A program made the translations under genes and the position numbers. From positions 2,363,501 through 2,427,500 of the forward strand of contig NZ_CP015583.1 of NCBI RefSeq assembly GCF_001941945.1: a stretch of 64,000 bases of DNA, in the 5' to 3' direction. Of this stretch, positions 11,361 to 21,060 are shown in pieces (position 1 is the first letter of the stretch; every line of letters starts with the position of its first letter). Source of the stretch: Roseomonas gilardii. GTDB taxonomy: Bacteria; Pseudomonadota; Alphaproteobacteria; Acetobacterales; Acetobacteraceae. Under the pieces are notes generated by a model that was not told the DNA's origin, did not search any database, and was given only the letters and a program-made list of their open reading frames with translations.

Positions 11361-11384
11361 CGTGGGTTCGTTCCTTCCCCGGCC

Positions 11385-11945
11385 TCAGCGCGCCGGCGCG
11401 CGCGCCGCGCCCTGGGTCTGGTTCTGGCCCTGGGTTTGGCCCGGCGCCGCGCCACGGCCCGCCGCCCCCTGCCCGCCCGCCGGAGCCGTGCCGGAACGCG
11501 CAGGCGCGCCCGCGGGCTGTTCCGCCAGCAGGGCGACGCGGGTGAAGCCGGAGGAGATGATGGCGCCCATCACCTCCATGATGCGGCCATAGCTGTTGGT
11601 GCGGTCGCCGCGCACGAAGATGCGCCGCTCCGGTGCCCCCGCTGGCTGGTTCTGCATGATGGCCTGGAGCTGCGGCACCAGCGTGTCGAGCTGCACCTCG
11701 GTGTCCTGCAGGAAGATCCGCCCCTCCGGGTTCACCGAGACGGTCAGCGGCTCCGTTTCCTGGTTCAGCGGCGCGGCCGCCGTCTTGGGCAGGTCCACCG
11801 GCACGCCGGAGGTCATCAGCGGCGCCGCCACCATGAAGATGATCAGCAGCACGAGCATCACGTCCACCAGCGGCGTGACGTTGATCTCGGCCATGGGGCG
11901 GTAGCGGGAGCGGCCCTTGCCCGGGCCGCCTGTGGACATGCCCAT
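11385..11945 (-). CDS. tolR: TolR, ExbD-type proton-channel subunit
   Basis: TolR forms the TolQR proton channel that energises TolA. The 186-residue product has the ExbD pattern [17 protein letters not shown] at 18-34, where Asp28 is the expected proton-carrying residue, followed by a single membrane helix and a periplasmic domain ([19 protein letters not shown]). The C-terminal 40 residues are Ala/Gly/Gln-rich and longer than in E. coli TolR (about 140 residues). Its ATG lies three bases after the tolQ stop, so translation is probably coupled. Confidence 0.95.
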   Translation of the reverse strand: MGMSTGGPGKGRSRYRPMAEINVTPLVDVMLVLLIIFMVAAPLMTSGVPVDLPKTAAAPLNQETEPLTVSVNPEGRIFLQDTEVQLDTLVPQLQAIMQNQPAGAPERRIFVRGDRTNSYGRIMEVMGAIISSGFTRVALLAEQPAGAPARSGTAPAGGQGAAGRGAAPGQTQGQNQTQGAARAPAR

Positions 11946-11948
11946 GCT

Positions 11949-12683
<735 letters not shown>

Positions 12684-12713
12684 CCTCCATTCCCCCTCGC
12701 CCCGCGCAGCCCC

Positions 12714-13136
12714 TCAGCCAGCCGGGGGAGACACCACATTCCGCAGGGCGCTGGACCAGGGTTCCGGAATCCGCACGGCGCGCAGTTCATCGCGCGACAC
12801 GCAGACCAGGCCCACCTTGAGACGCGCCCGGTAGGCACCCGCCTCGTCCACCACATCCTGCGCCAGCTCGACCGAGGCCCCGCCGACCCGCAGCACGCGG
12901 GTCTCCACGACCAGGGCCTCATCCAGCCTGGCCGGCCGCAGATACTCCACTTCGGCGCGCCGCACCACGAGGAACAAATTGTGACGTTCCACGAGAAGAC
13001 CGTGCGGCAAGCCCATGTCCCGCAACGATTCGGTCCGGGCCCTTTCGGCCCATCTCAGATAGTTGGCGTGATAAACGACGCCGCCGGCGTCGGTGTCCTC
13101 GAAATAGACCCGTACAGGGTAGCGATGGGCGCTCAT
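12714..13136 (-). CDS. ybgC: Acyl-CoA thioesterase YbgC
   Basis: This is a hot-dog-fold thioesterase that hydrolyses short acyl-CoA or acyl-carrier substrates and is conserved as the first gene of tol-pal loci. The 140-residue product has YFEDTDAGGVVYHANYLRW at 11-29; Asp16 is the catalytic aspartate expected for the family. Its ATG shares a base with the ruvB stop (TGATG), so the two are translationally coupled. The physiological role in the Tol cluster is not settled in the literature. Confidence 0.93.
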   Translation of the reverse strand: MSAHRYPVRVYFEDTDAGGVVYHANYLRWAERARTESLRDMGLPHGLLVERHNLFLVVRRAEVEYLRPARLDEALVVETRVLRVGGASVELAQDVVDEAGAYRARLKVGLVCVSRDELRAVRIPEPWSSALRNVVSPPAG

Positions 13137-14179
13137 CAGCCCTCATCCAGAAGCAGGTCGCCCTGCGATGCCAGGGCATTGCGCGGCGGGGCGAGGCCGA
13201 GATGCCGCCAGCCCGGCAGGCCCAGCACCCGCCCCCGCTGGGTGCGCAGGATCAGCCCCTCCTGGATCAGGAAGGGCTCGATCACCTCCTCCAGCGTATC
13301 GCGGCTTTCCGCCAGCGCGGCAGCCAGCGTCTCCACCCCCACCGGCCCGCCGCCATGGTGCTCTGCCAGCCGCCGGAGATAGCGCCGGTCCATCGCATCC
13401 AGCCCCAGCACATCCACCTCCAGCCGCCGCAGGGCATCGTCCGCCAGCGCCCGGTCCGCCGGACACCCGGCCACGGCGGCGAAGTCCCGCACCCGGCGCA
13501 GCAGCCGCCCCGCGATGCGCGGCGTGCCGCGCGACCGGGTCGCGATCTCCCGCGCCCCGTCGGACGTCAGCTCGAAGCCCAGCTTCCCCGCCCCGCGCGC
13601 CACGATCCGTTCCAGCTCCTCCGGCGAGTAGAACTGGAGCCGCAGCGGAATCCCGAATCGGTCGCGCAGCGGCGTCGCCAGCAGGCCCGCCCGGGTGGTG
13701 GCGCCGACCAGCGTGAAGGGCGGCAGGTCGATCCGCACCGTCCGCGCCGCCGGCCCCTCCCCGATGATCAGGTCGAGCTGGAAATCCTCCATCGCCGGAT
13801 AGAGCGTCTCCTCGATCGCCGGCTGGAGGCGGTGGATCTCATCGACGAAGAGCACGTCGCGCGGCTGCAGGTTGGTCAGGATCGCCGCCAGGTCCCCCGC
13901 CCGCTGCAGCACCGGGCCCGAGGTGGCGCGGAACCCCACCCCCAGCTCCCGCGCCACGATCTGCGCCAGCGTGGTCTTGCCCAGGCCCGGCGGGCCGAAC
14001 AGCAGCACATGGTCCATCGCCTCGCCGCGCTCGCGCGCGGCCTGGACGAAGACGGACAGGTTTTCCCTCAGGGCGGGCTGCCCGGTGAAATCGGCCAGGG
14101 TCTGTGGCCGCAAGGCGGCGTCGTTGCCGTCCTCCTCCAGCCGCGCCCCGCTGGTCAGGCGGGCATCATGATCGCTCAT
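13136..14179 (-). CDS. ruvB: Holliday junction branch-migration ATPase RuvB
   Basis: RuvB is the ring ATPase that drives branch migration with RuvA. The 347-residue product has Walker A GPPGLGKT (62-69), Walker B FVDEIHRL (111-118), the sensor region [10 protein letters not shown] and the C-terminal winged helix. Length is normal. It opens the minus-strand cluster running to folP. Unlike the usual ruvCAB order, ruvA and ruvC lie 3.2 kb further upstream, separated by an aquaporin, an MFS gene and an exported protein. Confidence 0.96.
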   Translation of the reverse strand: MSDHDARLTSGARLEEDGNDAALRPQTLADFTGQPALRENLSVFVQAARERGEAMDHVLLFGPPGLGKTTLAQIVARELGVGFRATSGPVLQRAGDLAAILTNLQPRDVLFVDEIHRLQPAIEETLYPAMEDFQLDLIIGEGPAARTVRIDLPPFTLVGATTRAGLLATPLRDRFGIPLRLQFYSPEELERIVARGAGKLGFELTSDGAREIATRSRGTPRIAGRLLRRVRDFAAVAGCPADRALADDALRRLEVDVLGLDAMDRRYLRRLAEHHGGGPVGVETLAAALAESRDTLEEVIEPFLIQEGLILRTQRGRVLGLPGWRHLGLAPPRNALASQGDLLLDEG

Positions 14180-14382
14180 GGCGGGAACATAGAGGGATCA
14201 CGCCGCCAAGTCGCGGGGTCCCTCGCAGCTTCGGGCGCCACGACTCCCAGGGCCGTTCCGGCACTGCGCCGCTCCGGATCGCCGCAGTGCAAAAAAATGA
14301 ATCGTTTCCGAAGATTTGAGAAGCGGCAAATAATCCTTCCGGGTCGTGACTGATCGACTCCATCAACGATCGAGAGTCTCCC

Positions 14383-15126
14383 ATGCACAACGACACCATG
14401 CGGCGCGTCGTCGCCGAATTCTTCGGAACCTTCTGGCTCACCTTCGGCGGCTGCGGCGCCGCCGTGCTGGCGGCCAAGTTCCCGGACGCGCTGGGCATCG
14501 GCTTCCTGGGCGTCGCCTTCGCCTTCGGGCTGACCGTGCTGACCATGGCCTATGCGGTCGGCCATATCTCCGGCGGCCACTTCAACCCGGCCGTCACGCT
14601 GGGCCTCTGGTCGGCGGGCCGCTGCGCCAACCAACATGTGGTGCCCTATATCGTGGCCCAGGTCGCCGGCGCGATCATCGCAGCGGCGGCGCTCTGGATC
14701 ATCGCCTCCGGACAGCCGGGCTGGGTGCCGGGCGGCTTCGCCGCCAACGGCTACGGCGCGCTCAGCCCGGGCAAGTATGGCCTGGGCTCGGCCTTCCTGA
14801 CCGAACTGCTGCTGACCTTCTTCTTCCTGCTGATCATCATCGGCACGACCTCGAAGGGCGCCGCCACGGGCTTCGCCGGCATCCCCATCGGCCTCGCCCT
14901 GACGCTGATCCACCTCGTCTCGATCCCGGTCACCAACACCTCGGTGAACCCGGCCCGCAGCACCGGCCCCGCCCTCTTCGCCGGCGGTGAGTATATCGGG
15001 CAGCTCTGGCTGTTCTGGGTCGCGCCGATCCTGGGCGCCATGGTGGCCGGCGCCGTGACCCGGATGCTCTACGAACCCGCCGATCCGGTGGACACGGTGG
15101 TGGTCGAGCAGCGCAAGGCAGCCTGA
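14383..15126 (+). CDS. aqpZ: Aquaporin Z
   Basis: This is an inner-membrane water channel of 247 residues. Both NPA motifs are intact (68-70 in [11 protein letters not shown] and 189-191 in [10 protein letters not shown]), with Arg192 after the second one and His177 in the fifth helix, the residues that define a water-selective filter rather than a glycerol facilitator. Six helices fit the family. The start could also be Met6 at 14398. It is divergent from ruvB and convergent with the MFS gene at 15246, so it is probably a single-gene unit inserted into the ruv region. Confidence 0.94.
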   Translation: MHNDTMRRVVAEFFGTFWLTFGGCGAAVLAAKFPDALGIGFLGVAFAFGLTVLTMAYAVGHISGGHFNPAVTLGLWSAGRCANQHVVPYIVAQVAGAIIAAAALWIIASGQPGWVPGGFAANGYGALSPGKYGLGSAFLTELLLTFFFLLIIIGTTSKGAATGFAGIPIGLALTLIHLVSIPVTNTSVNPARSTGPALFAGGEYIGQLWLFWVAPILGAMVAGAVTRMLYEPADPVDTVVVEQRKAA

Positions 15127-15196
15127 CAAGGGGCTTCCTGGAAGGGGAACCCCGAAGGCACCGGCCAGGGACACTGTCCGTTCCGGCCGGTGCGCT

Positions 15197-15222
15197 CCCG
15201 ATCCGGGCCGCCCCGGATCGGG
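15197..15222. terminator. Perfect 11-bp hairpin between convergent genes
   Basis: CCCGATCCGGG pairs perfectly with CCCGGATCGGG across a four-base loop. The hairpin lies between the aqpZ stop and the MFS stop, without a U-tract on either side. A bidirectional terminator is the likely role. Confidence 0.6.
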
Positions 15223-15245
15223 CGGCCCAGACCAAGTGGCCGAGA

Positions 15246-16529
15246 TCAGGCGGCCCGGTGCCGTGCCTCGCTCCGGTTCAGGCGCAGCAGACGGATCGCC
15301 GCGAGCAGGGCGAACAGCACCATGGTCAGCGCGAAGCCGACCACGCCCGGCCAGCCGGCCCGGCTCCAGAACCAGCCGCCCGCCGAGCCCACGACGCTGG
15401 ACCCCAGGTAGTAGGAGAGCAGGTAGAGCGAGGCCGCGTGCCCCTTGGCGCCGCTGGCCATGCGGCCAACCCAGCCGCTGGCGACAGAATGGGTCATGAA
15501 GAAGCCGATGGTGACTGCCACGACACCGCCGAAGATGGCCGGCAGGGCCGTGGACAGCGTCAGCATCACCCCCGCCCCCATGGTCAGGACGCCCAGGATC
15601 AGCACCGGCCCGCGGCTCCAGCGATCGGCCAGATTCCCCGCCGCGCTCGACGCCACCGCCCCGAACAGGAAGACCACGAAGACCGCGCTGATCGCCCCCT
15701 GGCCGAGGCCATAGGGTGGCGCCGAGAGGCGGAAGGTCAGGTAGTTGAACATCGCGACATTCACGCCGAGCGCCAGGAAGCCCATCAGGAACAGCAGGGG
15801 CAGGCCCGGATGCCCGAGATGGCGCAGCCAGGCGTCACGGTGGTAGCGGAACCCCAGCCCGGCCCTGGGGGTGAAGTTGCGGGAGGCGGGAAGCAAGGCC
15901 AGGAAGCCCAGCGCCGCGAGAAAGTCCAGAAGCCCCAGGGTGCCCAGCGCCGTGCGCCAGGAGACCACCTCCGTCAGGGCGCCGATCCCCAGCCGCCCCA
16001 TCATCGCCCCGAAGGCGGTGCCGCCCACATACAGGCCCATCGCCGAGCCCAGCGCCCGGGGATCGATCTCCTCCGCCAGATAGGCCATGGCCACCGCCGG
16101 CACGCCCCCCAGCACGAAGCCCTCCAGCGCCCGCAGCAGCAGCATGGCGTGCCAGCCCGGCACCAGCGCCGCCGCCACATGCAGGGCCGCCGCCCCCGCC
16201 ATCGAGGCGAACATCAGCCCCCGCCGGCTCACGCGCTCGGAAAGGGCCGCGGCGAGCAGGATGGCCAGGGCCAGCGCGCCGGTGGAAAGCGACAGTGCCA
16301 GCGAGCTCTGTGACGGCGTGACGCCGAATTCCACCGCCAGATCCGGCAGCAGCGGCTGCACGGCATAGATCAGCGAGAAGGTGGAGAAGCCGGCCAGGAA
16401 CAGGGCCAGGCTGATCCGGCGATAGGCCGGAGTGCCTCGTGTCACCCAGCGCGCCACCTCCCTCGCCTCGCCCGCCGCCGGAGCGGCGACCGAGGCTGCG
16501 TTGAAAGACGGTGCGGTGAGGCTGCTCAT
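15246..16529 (-). CDS. MFS transporter, YnfM-like
   Basis: The 427-residue protein has twelve predicted helices and the MFS loop motif GNLADRWSRGPVLI. The N-terminal block FSLIYAVQPLLPDLAVEFGV resembles the YnfM/arabinose-efflux subgroup of drug-proton antiporters. The substrate is unknown. The upstream region contains a perfect 16-bp AT-rich palindrome that may be an operator, but no regulator gene lies next to it. The gene sits in the block that splits ruvB from ruvA. Confidence 0.85.
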   Translation of the reverse strand: MSSLTAPSFNAASVAAPAAGEAREVARWVTRGTPAYRRISLALFLAGFSTFSLIYAVQPLLPDLAVEFGVTPSQSSLALSLSTGALALAILLAAALSERVSRRGLMFASMAGAAALHVAAALVPGWHAMLLLRALEGFVLGGVPAVAMAYLAEEIDPRALGSAMGLYVGGTAFGAMMGRLGIGALTEVVSWRTALGTLGLLDFLAALGFLALLPASRNFTPRAGLGFRYHRDAWLRHLGHPGLPLLFLMGFLALGVNVAMFNYLTFRLSAPPYGLGQGAISAVFVVFLFGAVASSAAGNLADRWSRGPVLILGVLTMGAGVMLTLSTALPAIFGGVVAVTIGFFMTHSVASGWVGRMASGAKGHAASLYLLSYYLGSSVVGSAGGWFWSRAGWPGVVGFALTMVLFALLAAIRLLRLNRSEARHRAA

Positions 16530-16633
16530 CTGGCGCTCCTGTGCGGCGGCGCAACATGATGGGAATCCGCTTCATGCACCGCAGCAATTTGCGTCAAACA
16601 GCTATAGCATTCTGCAATAACTCAAGCGGAGCT

Positions 16634-16649
16634 TATCATATATATGATA
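16634..16649. promoter_or_regulatory. Perfect 16-bp AT-rich palindrome, candidate operator
   Basis: TATCATATATATGATA is self-complementary over all 16 bases. It lies about 105 bp upstream of the MFS start codon at 16529 and 26 bp downstream of the next gene's stop. In a genome this GC-rich such a site is unlikely by chance. AT-rich palindromes of this kind are typical for dimeric repressors such as GntR-family proteins. The regulator is not identified. Confidence 0.45.
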
Positions 16650-16674
16650 GCTTAGGCGGCCACACCCATCCCGC

Positions 16675-17283
16675 TCAGCGGGAAACGGGCGCGGCGCGCG
16701 ACGCGGTCATCAGCAACGCGACGCCGCCGGGCTGGGGCGGGGCGGCGGTCAGTGCCAGCAACAGGCCACCATTCACGTCCACCGGCTTTCGCCCGAGGCG
16801 GATGAACACGCGCCGTCCGCGCCGTTGCCCCAGCGTCACTTCCTCATCCTGGTCCTTCCGGGCCTCGATCCCGGCGGCACCCGCGCCATCCGGCCGGGAC
16901 CGGGCCAGCAGCGTGTCGCTGAAAAGCTTCGCCGCCAGCTCCGGCTCCGCGGTCGGCGCCATGACCTGGCAGAGGACATCCCCGGACGCCCGGGTGATCA
17001 CGGCCAGGGGCAGCTTCGGCTCCGTGCTCAGCCAGACATGGCCCGGCTTGCCCATCGCGAGTTGCTGCGCAGCCTGCGGCGCGGCGGGGCTGAAGGGATG
17101 CAGCCGGAGCCAGGCATCCATGGCAGCCTGATCGCCGAACTTGGTCACGCAGACCTCGGCGAAGGCGGTCATGGCCGCCTGGGTCACATCGGCGGGCCGG
17201 GCTTCCTGTGAATGTCCGGACGATGGCTGGCAACAGACCGCACCCACCGCGGCGAGAATAACCGCACGCAACGAAATTCGCAC
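16675..17283 (-). CDS. Exported protein of unknown function
   Basis: The GTG at 17283 is preceded by GGAGAAG at good spacing and gives 202 residues beginning VRISLRAVILAAVGAV, a Sec signal peptide ending near SSGHS. An upstream ATG at 17343 would bury that signal, so GTG is preferred. The mature part has Cys residues in AEVCVTKF and DVLCQVM and no recognisable catalytic motif. The general shape (VCxxxF helix, then a small alpha/beta domain) resembles uncharacterised periplasmic proteins of alphaproteobacteria. It is 84 bp downstream of the ruvA stop. Confidence 0.65.
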   Translation of the reverse strand: MRISLRAVILAAVGAVCCQPSSGHSQEARPADVTQAAMTAFAEVCVTKFGDQAAMDAWLRLHPFSPAAPQAAQQLAMGKPGHVWLSTEPKLPLAVITRASGDVLCQVMAPTAEPELAAKLFSDTLLARSRPDGAGAAGIEARKDQDEEVTLGQRRGRRVFIRLGRKPVDVNGGLLLALTAAPPQPGGVALLMTASRAAPVSR

Positions 17284-17367
17284 CCGCTTCTCCGACAGAC
17301 GACACGATCCCGAATCGGGAACTTCAACCGCAGGGTGCATCATCCGCCTGGAAGCGTGAATCCGCCC

Positions 17368-17973
17368 CTACCGCGGCGCCAGTTCCTTCAGGCTTTCGCG
17401 GATCAGCTCGCTCAGCCCCGCCCCGTCGCCCAGCCGCTCGCGCACCCGGTTCACCGCCGCCGCCGCCTCGGCCCGCTTCCAGCCCAGGTTCAGCAGCGCG
17501 GAGACCGTCTCTTCCGCCGCCCCCGCCGGCACCGGCGGCGGGATCGTCACGCTGAAGCTCCCGGTCGGCATCGCCCCCACCCGGTCGCGCAACTCCGCCA
17601 CCAGCCGCGCCGCCAGCTTCGGTCCCACACCCGGCGCGCGGCCCAGCGCGCCCCGGTCCCCCGCCATCAGTGCGGCGGCGAGGTCCGCCGGGCTCAGCGT
17701 GGAGAGCAGCGCCAGCGCCACTTTCGGCCCCACGCCCTGGATCGCGGTCAGCAGCCGGTACCAGTCCCGCTCCGCCGCATCGGCGAAGCCATAAAGGGTG
17801 ATCGCGTCCTCGCGCACCACCGTCTCGATCCAGAGCGTGCCCTGGGCCGGCGGCGGCGGCAGCGCGGCCACGGCTCGGGAGGAAGCGGCGACGACATAGC
17901 CCACCCCGTTCACGTCCAGGATGCAGCCGCCCTCATGCACCGAATCCAGCACGCCGCGCAGCTTGCCGATCAT
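17368..17973 (-). CDS. ruvA: Holliday junction helicase subunit RuvA
   Basis: RuvA binds the four-way junction and loads RuvB. The 201-residue product begins MIGKLRGVLDSV, typical of the family. It has the OB-fold N-domain, the helix-hairpin-helix pair (LLTAIQGVGPKVALALLSTL and GRAPGVGPKLAARLVAEL) and the C-terminal RuvB-binding domain (ALLNLGWKRAEA). The frame is open further upstream, but the start at 17973 fits the family exactly. It follows ruvC by 10 bp. Confidence 0.96.
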   Translation of the reverse strand: MIGKLRGVLDSVHEGGCILDVNGVGYVVAASSRAVAALPPPPAQGTLWIETVVREDAITLYGFADAAERDWYRLLTAIQGVGPKVALALLSTLSPADLAAALMAGDRGALGRAPGVGPKLAARLVAELRDRVGAMPTGSFSVTIPPPVPAGAAEETVSALLNLGWKRAEAAAAVNRVRERLGDGAGLSELIRESLKELAPR

Positions 17974-17983
17974 CTCGCCCGTC

Positions 17984-18514
17984 CTATCGCGGCTGGCTGA
18001 CGGCGAGGTTCGCCATCCGCGCCAGCGCCATGCGGCTGCCCCGGTGATGCGCGTGGCAGATCGCGACCGCCAGCGCATCCGCCGCATCCGCGCGCCGGAT
18101 CACCGCGCCGGGCAGCAGCCGCCGCACCATGTCCGTCACCTGCACCTTGTCGGCATGGCCCGTGCCGACCACGGCGCGCTTGACCTCCATGGCCTGGTAC
18201 TCGGCCACCTCGATCCCCGCGAGCGAGGGTGCCAGCAGCACCACGCCGCGCGCCTGGCCCAGCTTCAGCGCGGCGCCGGGGTTCTTGTTGACATAGGTGT
18301 GCTCCACCGCCGCCTCGTCGGCCTGGTGCAGGTCCAGGATCGCGCGCAGGGCGCGATAGATCTGCGACAGCCGCTCCGCGAGCGGCAGGTCGGCGGTGGT
18401 GCTGATCACCCCATCCGCCAGATGCCGCAGGCGGGAGCCGCTGCTCTCGATCAGCCCCCAGCCCGTGTGCTGCAGCCCGGGGTCCAGCCCCAGGATGCGG
18501 ATGCTGCCCGACAT
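17984..18514 (-). CDS. ruvC: Crossover junction endonuclease RuvC
   Basis: RuvC cuts Holliday junctions. The product has the RNase H-fold acidic residues: Asp11 in ILGLDPGLQHTGWG, Glu in AAVEHTYVNKNPGAAL, and the C-terminal pair in RRADAADALAVAICH. The ATG at 18514 gives 176 residues. The next Met upstream, at 18526, adds four residues and also has a G-rich ribosome site, so the start is uncertain by that much. It is in the yebC-ruvC-ruvA order common in proteobacteria. Confidence 0.95.
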   Translation of the reverse strand: MSGSIRILGLDPGLQHTGWGLIESSGSRLRHLADGVISTTADLPLAERLSQIYRALRAILDLHQADEAAVEHTYVNKNPGAALKLGQARGVVLLAPSLAGIEVAEYQAMEVKRAVVGTGHADKVQVTDMVRRLLPGAVIRRADAADALAVAICHAHHRGSRMALARMANLAVSQPR

Positions 18515-18599
18515 GCCATTCCCCATTGGCCATCCCCCCTTCCGGCCAATCCCGGCCGGGACCGCCGGCGGACTTCCCCCGAAGCCCGCCACCCGGCCC

Positions 18600-19349
18600 T
18601 CAGGCCGAGAGCTTGTCGGCGATCTCGTCCGAGACCTCGAAATTGGCATAGACGTTCTGCACGTCGTCGTGGTCGTCCAGCACCTCGACGAGCTTGAGCA
18701 CGGACTGCGCCTGCTCCTCGTTCAGGTCCACGGACACGTTCGGCCACCATTCGAGCTTCGCGCTTTCCGCCGCGCCGAACGTCTCCTCCAGCGCGTCGCG
18801 CACCGCGGTGAAGTCCTCGACCGAGGTGGTGACCTCGTGGATGCCGTCATAGCTCTCCACGTCGCTGGCGCCCGCCTCGATCGCCGCCTCCATCATCGCC
18901 TCCTCGGAGGCCACGCCCTCCTTGTAGGTGATGACGCCGCCGCGCTCGAACTGGAAGCTCACCGAGCCCGTCTCGCCCATCGCCCCGCCGAACTTGGAGA
19001 AGGCGGAACGGAGGTCGGAGGCGGTGCGGTTGCGGTTGTCGGTCAGCGCCTCGACGATGATGGCCACGCCCGCCGGGCCATAGCCCTCGTAGCGGACCTC
19101 GTCGTAGTTGTCCGTGTCCGTCCCGGCGGCGACGCGCTTGATGGCGCGGTCCACCGTGTCGCGCGGCATGTTCGCCGTCAGCGCGGCCTTCACCGCGGCG
19201 CGCAGGCGCGGGTTGTGCGCCGGGTCGGGCATCCCCGCCTTGGCGGAGACGGTGATCTCCCTGATCAGCTTGCCGAAGGCCTGGGCCTTCTTGGCGCTCT
19301 GCCCCGCCTTGCGGTGCATGATGTTCTTGGCGTGCGAATGGCCGGCCAT
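18600..19349 (-). CDS. yebC: YebC/PmpR family regulator or translation factor
   Basis: The 249-residue protein has the full YebC/TACO1 signature, beginning [14 protein letters not shown], with [14 protein letters not shown] and [12 protein letters not shown]. Members act as transcriptional regulators and, in more recent work, as translation factors easing ribosome stalls. The second role would fit the EF-P genes about 8 kb away, but that is inference. It is upstream of ruvC with an 85-bp gap. Confidence 0.94.
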   Translation of the reverse strand: MAGHSHAKNIMHRKAGQSAKKAQAFGKLIREITVSAKAGMPDPAHNPRLRAAVKAALTANMPRDTVDRAIKRVAAGTDTDNYDEVRYEGYGPAGVAIIVEALTDNRNRTASDLRSAFSKFGGAMGETGSVSFQFERGGVITYKEGVASEEAMMEAAIEAGASDVESYDGIHEVTTSVEDFTAVRDALEETFGAAESAKLEWWPNVSVDLNEEQAQSVLKLVEVLDDHDDVQNVYANFEVSDEIADKLSA

Positions 19350-19448
19350 GGTCGTCTGTGCCCGTAACGTCAGGAATAGGAAGGGTTTGGCGGCACCTAT
19401 AGCCCCGCGCGCGGCGGACGGCCAGCTTGACGCCCGGCGCGCCCCCTA

Positions 19449-19499
19449 GCCTGCCCCTTCTGGCCTGCCCCTTCTGGCCTGCCCCTTCTGGCCTGCCCC
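19449..19499. repeat. Short tandem repeat, 14 bp x 3.6
   Basis: Three perfect copies of GCCTGCCCCTTCTG are followed by nine bases of a fourth. The array lies between the yebC start and the stop of the oxidase gene at 19505. It is just downstream of that gene on the minus strand and has no coding role there. Confidence 0.85.
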
Positions 19500-19504
19500 C
19501 AGCC

Positions 19505-20128
19505 TCAGTAGAGATGCTTCTCCAGATCCGGCGAGCGCGCATCCACCTCGGCGGCCTCGACCATCCCGCCGGTATGGGCGGCGATCATCTGCCCCGGCGT
19601 CGGCGTCCCGGCCGGGCGTGCGTCGCAGGGCCACAGCTTCGCCCGCGCCACCGCCCGGCGGCACTGCATGAAGACCTCCCGCACCTCGATCAGCATCACC
19701 GTGGCGGGCTCGCGCCCCTCCATGGCCAGCCGCGCCCGCAGCGCCGGATCGGTGGTCAGCCGCGCCAGTCCGGCGACGCGCAGGGTCTCGCCCGATCCGG
19801 GCACCAGGAAGAGCAGCGCCACGCGCGGATCGTCCAGCACGTCACGCAGCGCGTCGATCCGGTTGTTGCCGCGCCGGTCCGGCAGCGCCAGGGTCCGCTC
19901 GTCCAGCACCGCCACGAAGCCCGGTGCGTCGCCGCGCGGCGTGCCATGCGCGCCGCGGTTCCCCACGGTGGAGAGCACGCAGAAGGGGCTGTGGGCGATG
20001 AAGGCGGCAGCGGTGGCATCCACCACGGGGCTGACCTTGCGCAGCACCACCGGCCCCGGCGGGGCGTAGTACTCAGCCAGTTGTTCCGGCGTGGTGATGG
20101 CGTAGGGGTCGGGCGGCAGGCTGTCCAT
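19505..20128 (-). CDS. Pyridoxamine 5'-phosphate oxidase family protein (FMN-binding)
   Basis: The 207-residue product has the split-barrel FMN-binding fold of this family: SPFCVLSTVGNRGAHGTPRG in the first strands, LALPDRRGNNRIDALRDVLD in the FMN and dimer region, and LFLVPGSGETLRVAGLARL. It matches the longer MSMEG_1061-type subgroup rather than true PdxH. Such proteins bind FMN or F420, and their substrates are mostly unknown. The ATG at 20128 is chosen because the open upstream extension is Arg/Gly-rich and unlike the family. It is flanked by the YmdB-like gene and a short tandem repeat. Confidence 0.82.
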   Translation of the reverse strand: MDSLPPDPYAITTPEQLAEYYAPPGPVVLRKVSPVVDATAAAFIAHSPFCVLSTVGNRGAHGTPRGDAPGFVAVLDERTLALPDRRGNNRIDALRDVLDDPRVALLFLVPGSGETLRVAGLARLTTDPALRARLAMEGREPATVMLIEVREVFMQCRRAVARAKLWPCDARPAGTPTPGQMIAAHTGGMVEAAEVDARSPDLEKHLY

Positions 20129-20226
20129 GACGGGTATCCTGGCACGGGATCGGCACGGCTGCGAGCGGTTCTCAGACCAGCCGGCGCCGCGAGGAACCGG
20201 CGGCCCGCCGGCCGTACCCTGGCGGC

Positions 20227-21060
20227 TCAGAACCCCGGCTTCACCGCCGCCAGCCGTCCGCCGACCCGCAGCGGGCCGATCCGCTTGGCCAGCCCCGTGG
20301 CATCGTCCGTCTCCACCAGCGCGCCGCAGAGCGTGGCCTCGCCCTCGGCCGGGGAAAGCCGCTCCCCGGGCACGCGGCGCCAGAAGCGCAGGGCCGAGGC
20401 GCCCTTGCTCATGCCGATCACGCTGTCGTAGTCGCCGCACATCCCCGCATCGGTCATGTAGGCGGTGCCACCCTCCAGCACCTGATGATCCGCCGTCGGC
20501 ACATGCGTGTGCGTGCCGATCACCAGCGAGGCGCGCCCGTCGAAGGAATGCCCGAAGGCCAGCTTCTCGCTCGTCGCCTCGGCATGGATGTCCACCACCG
20601 CCGCCTGGATCGTACCGGGCGTGCCCGCCGGCCCGCCCAGGATGTGCTTCGCCAGTTCCGCCTGCACGCCGCGGAAGGGGTCGTCCAGCGGCTCCATGAA
20701 CAGCCGGCCCATGACATTGACCACCAGCGCCCGCCGCCCGCCGGAGACCTCGACCACCGTGGCGCCCCGTCCCGGCGTGCCGGGCGGGAAGTTGATCGGG
20801 CGGATGATGCGCGGCTCCCCTTCCATGAAGGGGATGATCTCCTTGCGGTCCCAGGCATGGTTGCCCAGCGTCAGCACATCGGCCCCGGCCTCCAGGAAGG
20901 CCCGCGCCATGTCGGGGGCGAGGCCGAAGCCGTGGCTGGCATTCTCCGCATTGACCACGACGAGGTCGGGGGCGAGTTCACGCCGCAGCGCAGGCAGGCG
21001 GGACACCAGGGCATCACGGCCGCTGCGCCCCACCACATCGCCCAGGAACAGTATTCTCAA
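20227..21060 (-). CDS. YmdB-type metallophosphoesterase
   Basis: The 277-residue product has the calcineurin-like metal ligands in LFLGDVVGRSGRD, VNAENASHGFG, TLGNHAWDRKEI and VIGTHTHVPTAD, matching the TIGR00282/YmdB family, whose Bacillus member hydrolyses 2',3'-cAMP. The start is TTG at 21060, giving LRILFLGD. It overlaps the upstream cyclo-ligase stop as TTGA and has GGAGAAGG just upstream, so translational coupling is likely. The usual alphaproteobacterial neighbour is the cyclo-ligase gene, as here. Confidence 0.9.
   Translation of the reverse strand: MRILFLGDVVGRSGRDALVSRLPALRRELAPDLVVVNAENASHGFGLAPDMARAFLEAGADVLTLGNHAWDRKEIIPFMEGEPRIIRPINFPPGTPGRGATVVEVSGGRRALVVNVMGRLFMEPLDDPFRGVQAELAKHILGGPAGTPGTIQAAVVDIHAEATSEKLAFGHSFDGRASLVIGTHTHVPTADHQVLEGGTAYMTDAGMCGDYDSVIGMSKGASALRFWRRVPGERLSPAEGEATLCGALVETDDATGLAKRIGPLRVGGRLAAVKPGF

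Noticed and set aside
14261-14297. Hairpin (GCACTGCG ... CGCAGTGC) followed by seven A residues upstream of aqpZ
   Set aside because: Read as a terminator it lacks U residues in the right place on either strand. It lies in the divergent ruvB/aqpZ promoter region and may be a chance or regulatory element.
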